DNA of 64,000 nt from Mucilaginibacter rigui (GTDB lineage: Bacteria; Bacteroidota; Bacteroidia; Sphingobacteriales; Sphingobacteriaceae), in NCBI RefSeq assembly GCF_014773275.1, contig NZ_JACWMW010000001.1, positions 992,001 to 1,056,000 on the forward strand, given 5' to 3'. This document shows, in pieces, positions 63,129 to 64,000 of the stretch. The notes under the pieces are model-generated. The model searched no databases, was not told where the DNA came from, and was given only the letters and a program-made list of their open reading frames with translations. The number at the start of each line of letters is the position of its first letter. Position 1 is the stretch's first letter. The position numbers and the translations under genes were made by a program.

Positions 63129-64000
63129 AAAAGAAGAGGATTATTATTTTCATGAACGGTTTGGTATGGTGCCAAATGGTTGGGAAGTAAAAAAATTAGG
63201 GGAATGCTTTGACTTTTTTCCTACCTCATCTTATTCAAGGGAAAAATTGACTGATACAGGGGAATGTTTGTATGTCCATTATGGAGACATCCACTTAAGG
63301 TTTCAGGAATTTATAGACTTTGAAAACGAGCAATTACCTTTTGTTACAAAAGAAATGGCGACTCGGTTTACAAAACTTAAAGATGGTGATTTAATTATTG
63401 CAGACGCCTCAGAAGATTACGACGGAGTTGGAAAAGCAATTGAGGTTGTCAACTTAGGTAACCAGGAAGCTATTGCAGGCCTTCACACGCTTCATTTGAG
63501 AGCAAAGGATCACTGTTTTGTTAATGGGTTTAAGGGATATGTTTTAAATAATGAAAAAGTCAGGCTTGATATACTACGTTCCGCAACTGGTATAAAAGTT
63601 TATAGCATTTCAAAAGGAGGGCTAAAGAAAATCCTACTTCCCAAACCGCCAAAGCCGGAACAGGAAGCCATAAGCTCAATTCTTTCCAAGGTTGATAAAG
63701 CAATCAAGGCTACCCAAAGTTCTTTAAAGGCTTTGGAGAAATTGAAACTTGGTCTTACGCAAAACTTACTTTCAGGCAAACTAAAGCCAGATGGTAGTTG
63801 GAGAAATAATGACGAATTCTATAACGATGAAAAATTGGGACTGGTACCTATAGGGTGGATTAGTGATAGAATAAAAAATGTAACTAATAGGGTTACGGAT
63901 GGTGAACATTTGTCTCCTGAATTTCAGGAAACCGGAGCATATATCTTATCAGCAGAAGACATAAAAGATGATGGTGTATCCTTCGAAAAAGCAACATTTG
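63115..64000 (+). CDS. hsdS: Type I restriction specificity subunit HsdS (cut by the window end)
   Basis: From ATG 63115 the frame stays open to base 64000, giving 295 residues. The first target-recognition domain starts MVPNGWEVKKLGECFDF (about residues 18-34) and ends with a TKVYSI-type strand. The helical linker PPKPEQEAISSILSKVDKAI follows near 180-200, with KLKLGLTQNLLSGKL. A second domain starts LGLVPIGWISDRIKNVTNRV. This two-domain repeat is typical of HsdS, which sets DNA-site choice. The start overlaps hsdM by 14 bases. Restriction subunit hsdR must lie, if present, to the right of the window. Confidence 0.92.
   Translation, partial: MIRNKKEEDYYFHERFGMVPNGWEVKKLGECFDFFPTSSYSREKLTDTGECLYVHYGDIHLRFQEFIDFENEQLPFVTKEMATRFTKLKDGDLIIADASEDYDGVGKAIEVVNLGNQEAIAGLHTLHLRAKDHCFVNGFKGYVLNNEKVRLDILRSATGIKVYSISKGGLKKILLPKPPKPEQEAISSILSKVDKAIKATQSSLKALEKLKLGLTQNLLSGKLKPDGSWRNNDEFYNDEKLGLVPIGWISDRIKNVTNRVTDGEHLSPEFQETGAYILSAEDIKDDGVSFEKATF

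Larger units (their letters stand above)
56642..64000. mobile_element. Left part of a tRNA-Ser-linked integrative genomic island
   Basis: Starting at tRNA-Ser(GCT) and continuing beyond the right edge, a tyrosine recombinase is followed by an ORF6N protein, a nuclease-like gene and a type I restriction-modification operon. This content and the location next to a tRNA 3' end are typical of integrated elements. The right end and a repeat of the tRNA end are outside the window, so the boundaries are inferred. Codon use is less tied to the GCC/GGC-rich style of the left side, as judged by eye only. Confidence 0.6.

Overview
The window comes from a Bacteroidetes chromosome, most likely of the family Sphingobacteriaceae (Mucilaginibacter- or Pedobacter-like; this rank is inference). 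Supporting signs are a SusC/SusD pair with an ECF sigma/FecR switch, GldC, two DUF3857 proteins, TAnnTTTG-type -7 promoter boxes, frequent TAATG or few-base gene overlaps, and the lack of strong Shine-Dalgarno sequences. No rRNA or CRISPR array was seen. One tRNA, tRNA-Ser(GCT), was found.

Layout. 1-5.5 kb: small ligand-binding proteins, dihydroorotase pyrC, and an apparent operon of the RNA helicase rhlE, a membrane protein, gldC and another membrane protein. 5.6-12.4 kb: a signalling cluster of a CHASE3/GAF hybrid kinase with three receivers, CheR, CheB and a second receiver-PAS-kinase-receiver protein, with no chemoreceptor or CheA. 12.4-23.6 kb: ogt, an SDR, an eight-copy 73-bp hairpin array, and a split cytochrome c maturation set (ccmB, ccmC, ccmD-like, ccmE, ccmF). 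The ccm set is interrupted by glutamate dehydrogenase, a broken response-regulator remnant and a divergent NAD(P)-binding protein. 23.8-35.6 kb: mutS, an NlpC/P60 lipoprotein, a 40-residue membrane protein, two adjacent DUF3857/transglutaminase proteins, an exonuclease, queG and secreted proteins. 35.6-46.4 kb: a minus-strand polysaccharide utilisation locus (sigma, FecR, SusC, SusD, GH92 mannosidase, Gfo/Idh/MocA protein). 46.5-56.5 kb: ruvB, a GT2 glycosyltransferase, a POT peptide transporter, a thiolase, an SPFH operon ending in a 56-residue Arc-like protein, and a 7TM-HD phosphohydrolase.

56.5 kb to the right edge: tRNA-Ser(GCT) is followed by a tyrosine recombinase, an ORF6N protein, an uncharacterised 514-residue protein with a PD-(D/E)XK-type nuclease core, and, divergently, an XRE regulator with type I modification genes hsdM and hsdS (cut by the window end). 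I read this as the left part of an integrated defence island.

The candidates most worth a second look are the nuclease gene opposite xre-hsdMS, the tandem 73-bp hairpin array, the receptor-less CheR/CheB phosphorelay, the Cys-type CcmE, and several genes shorter than 60 residues.
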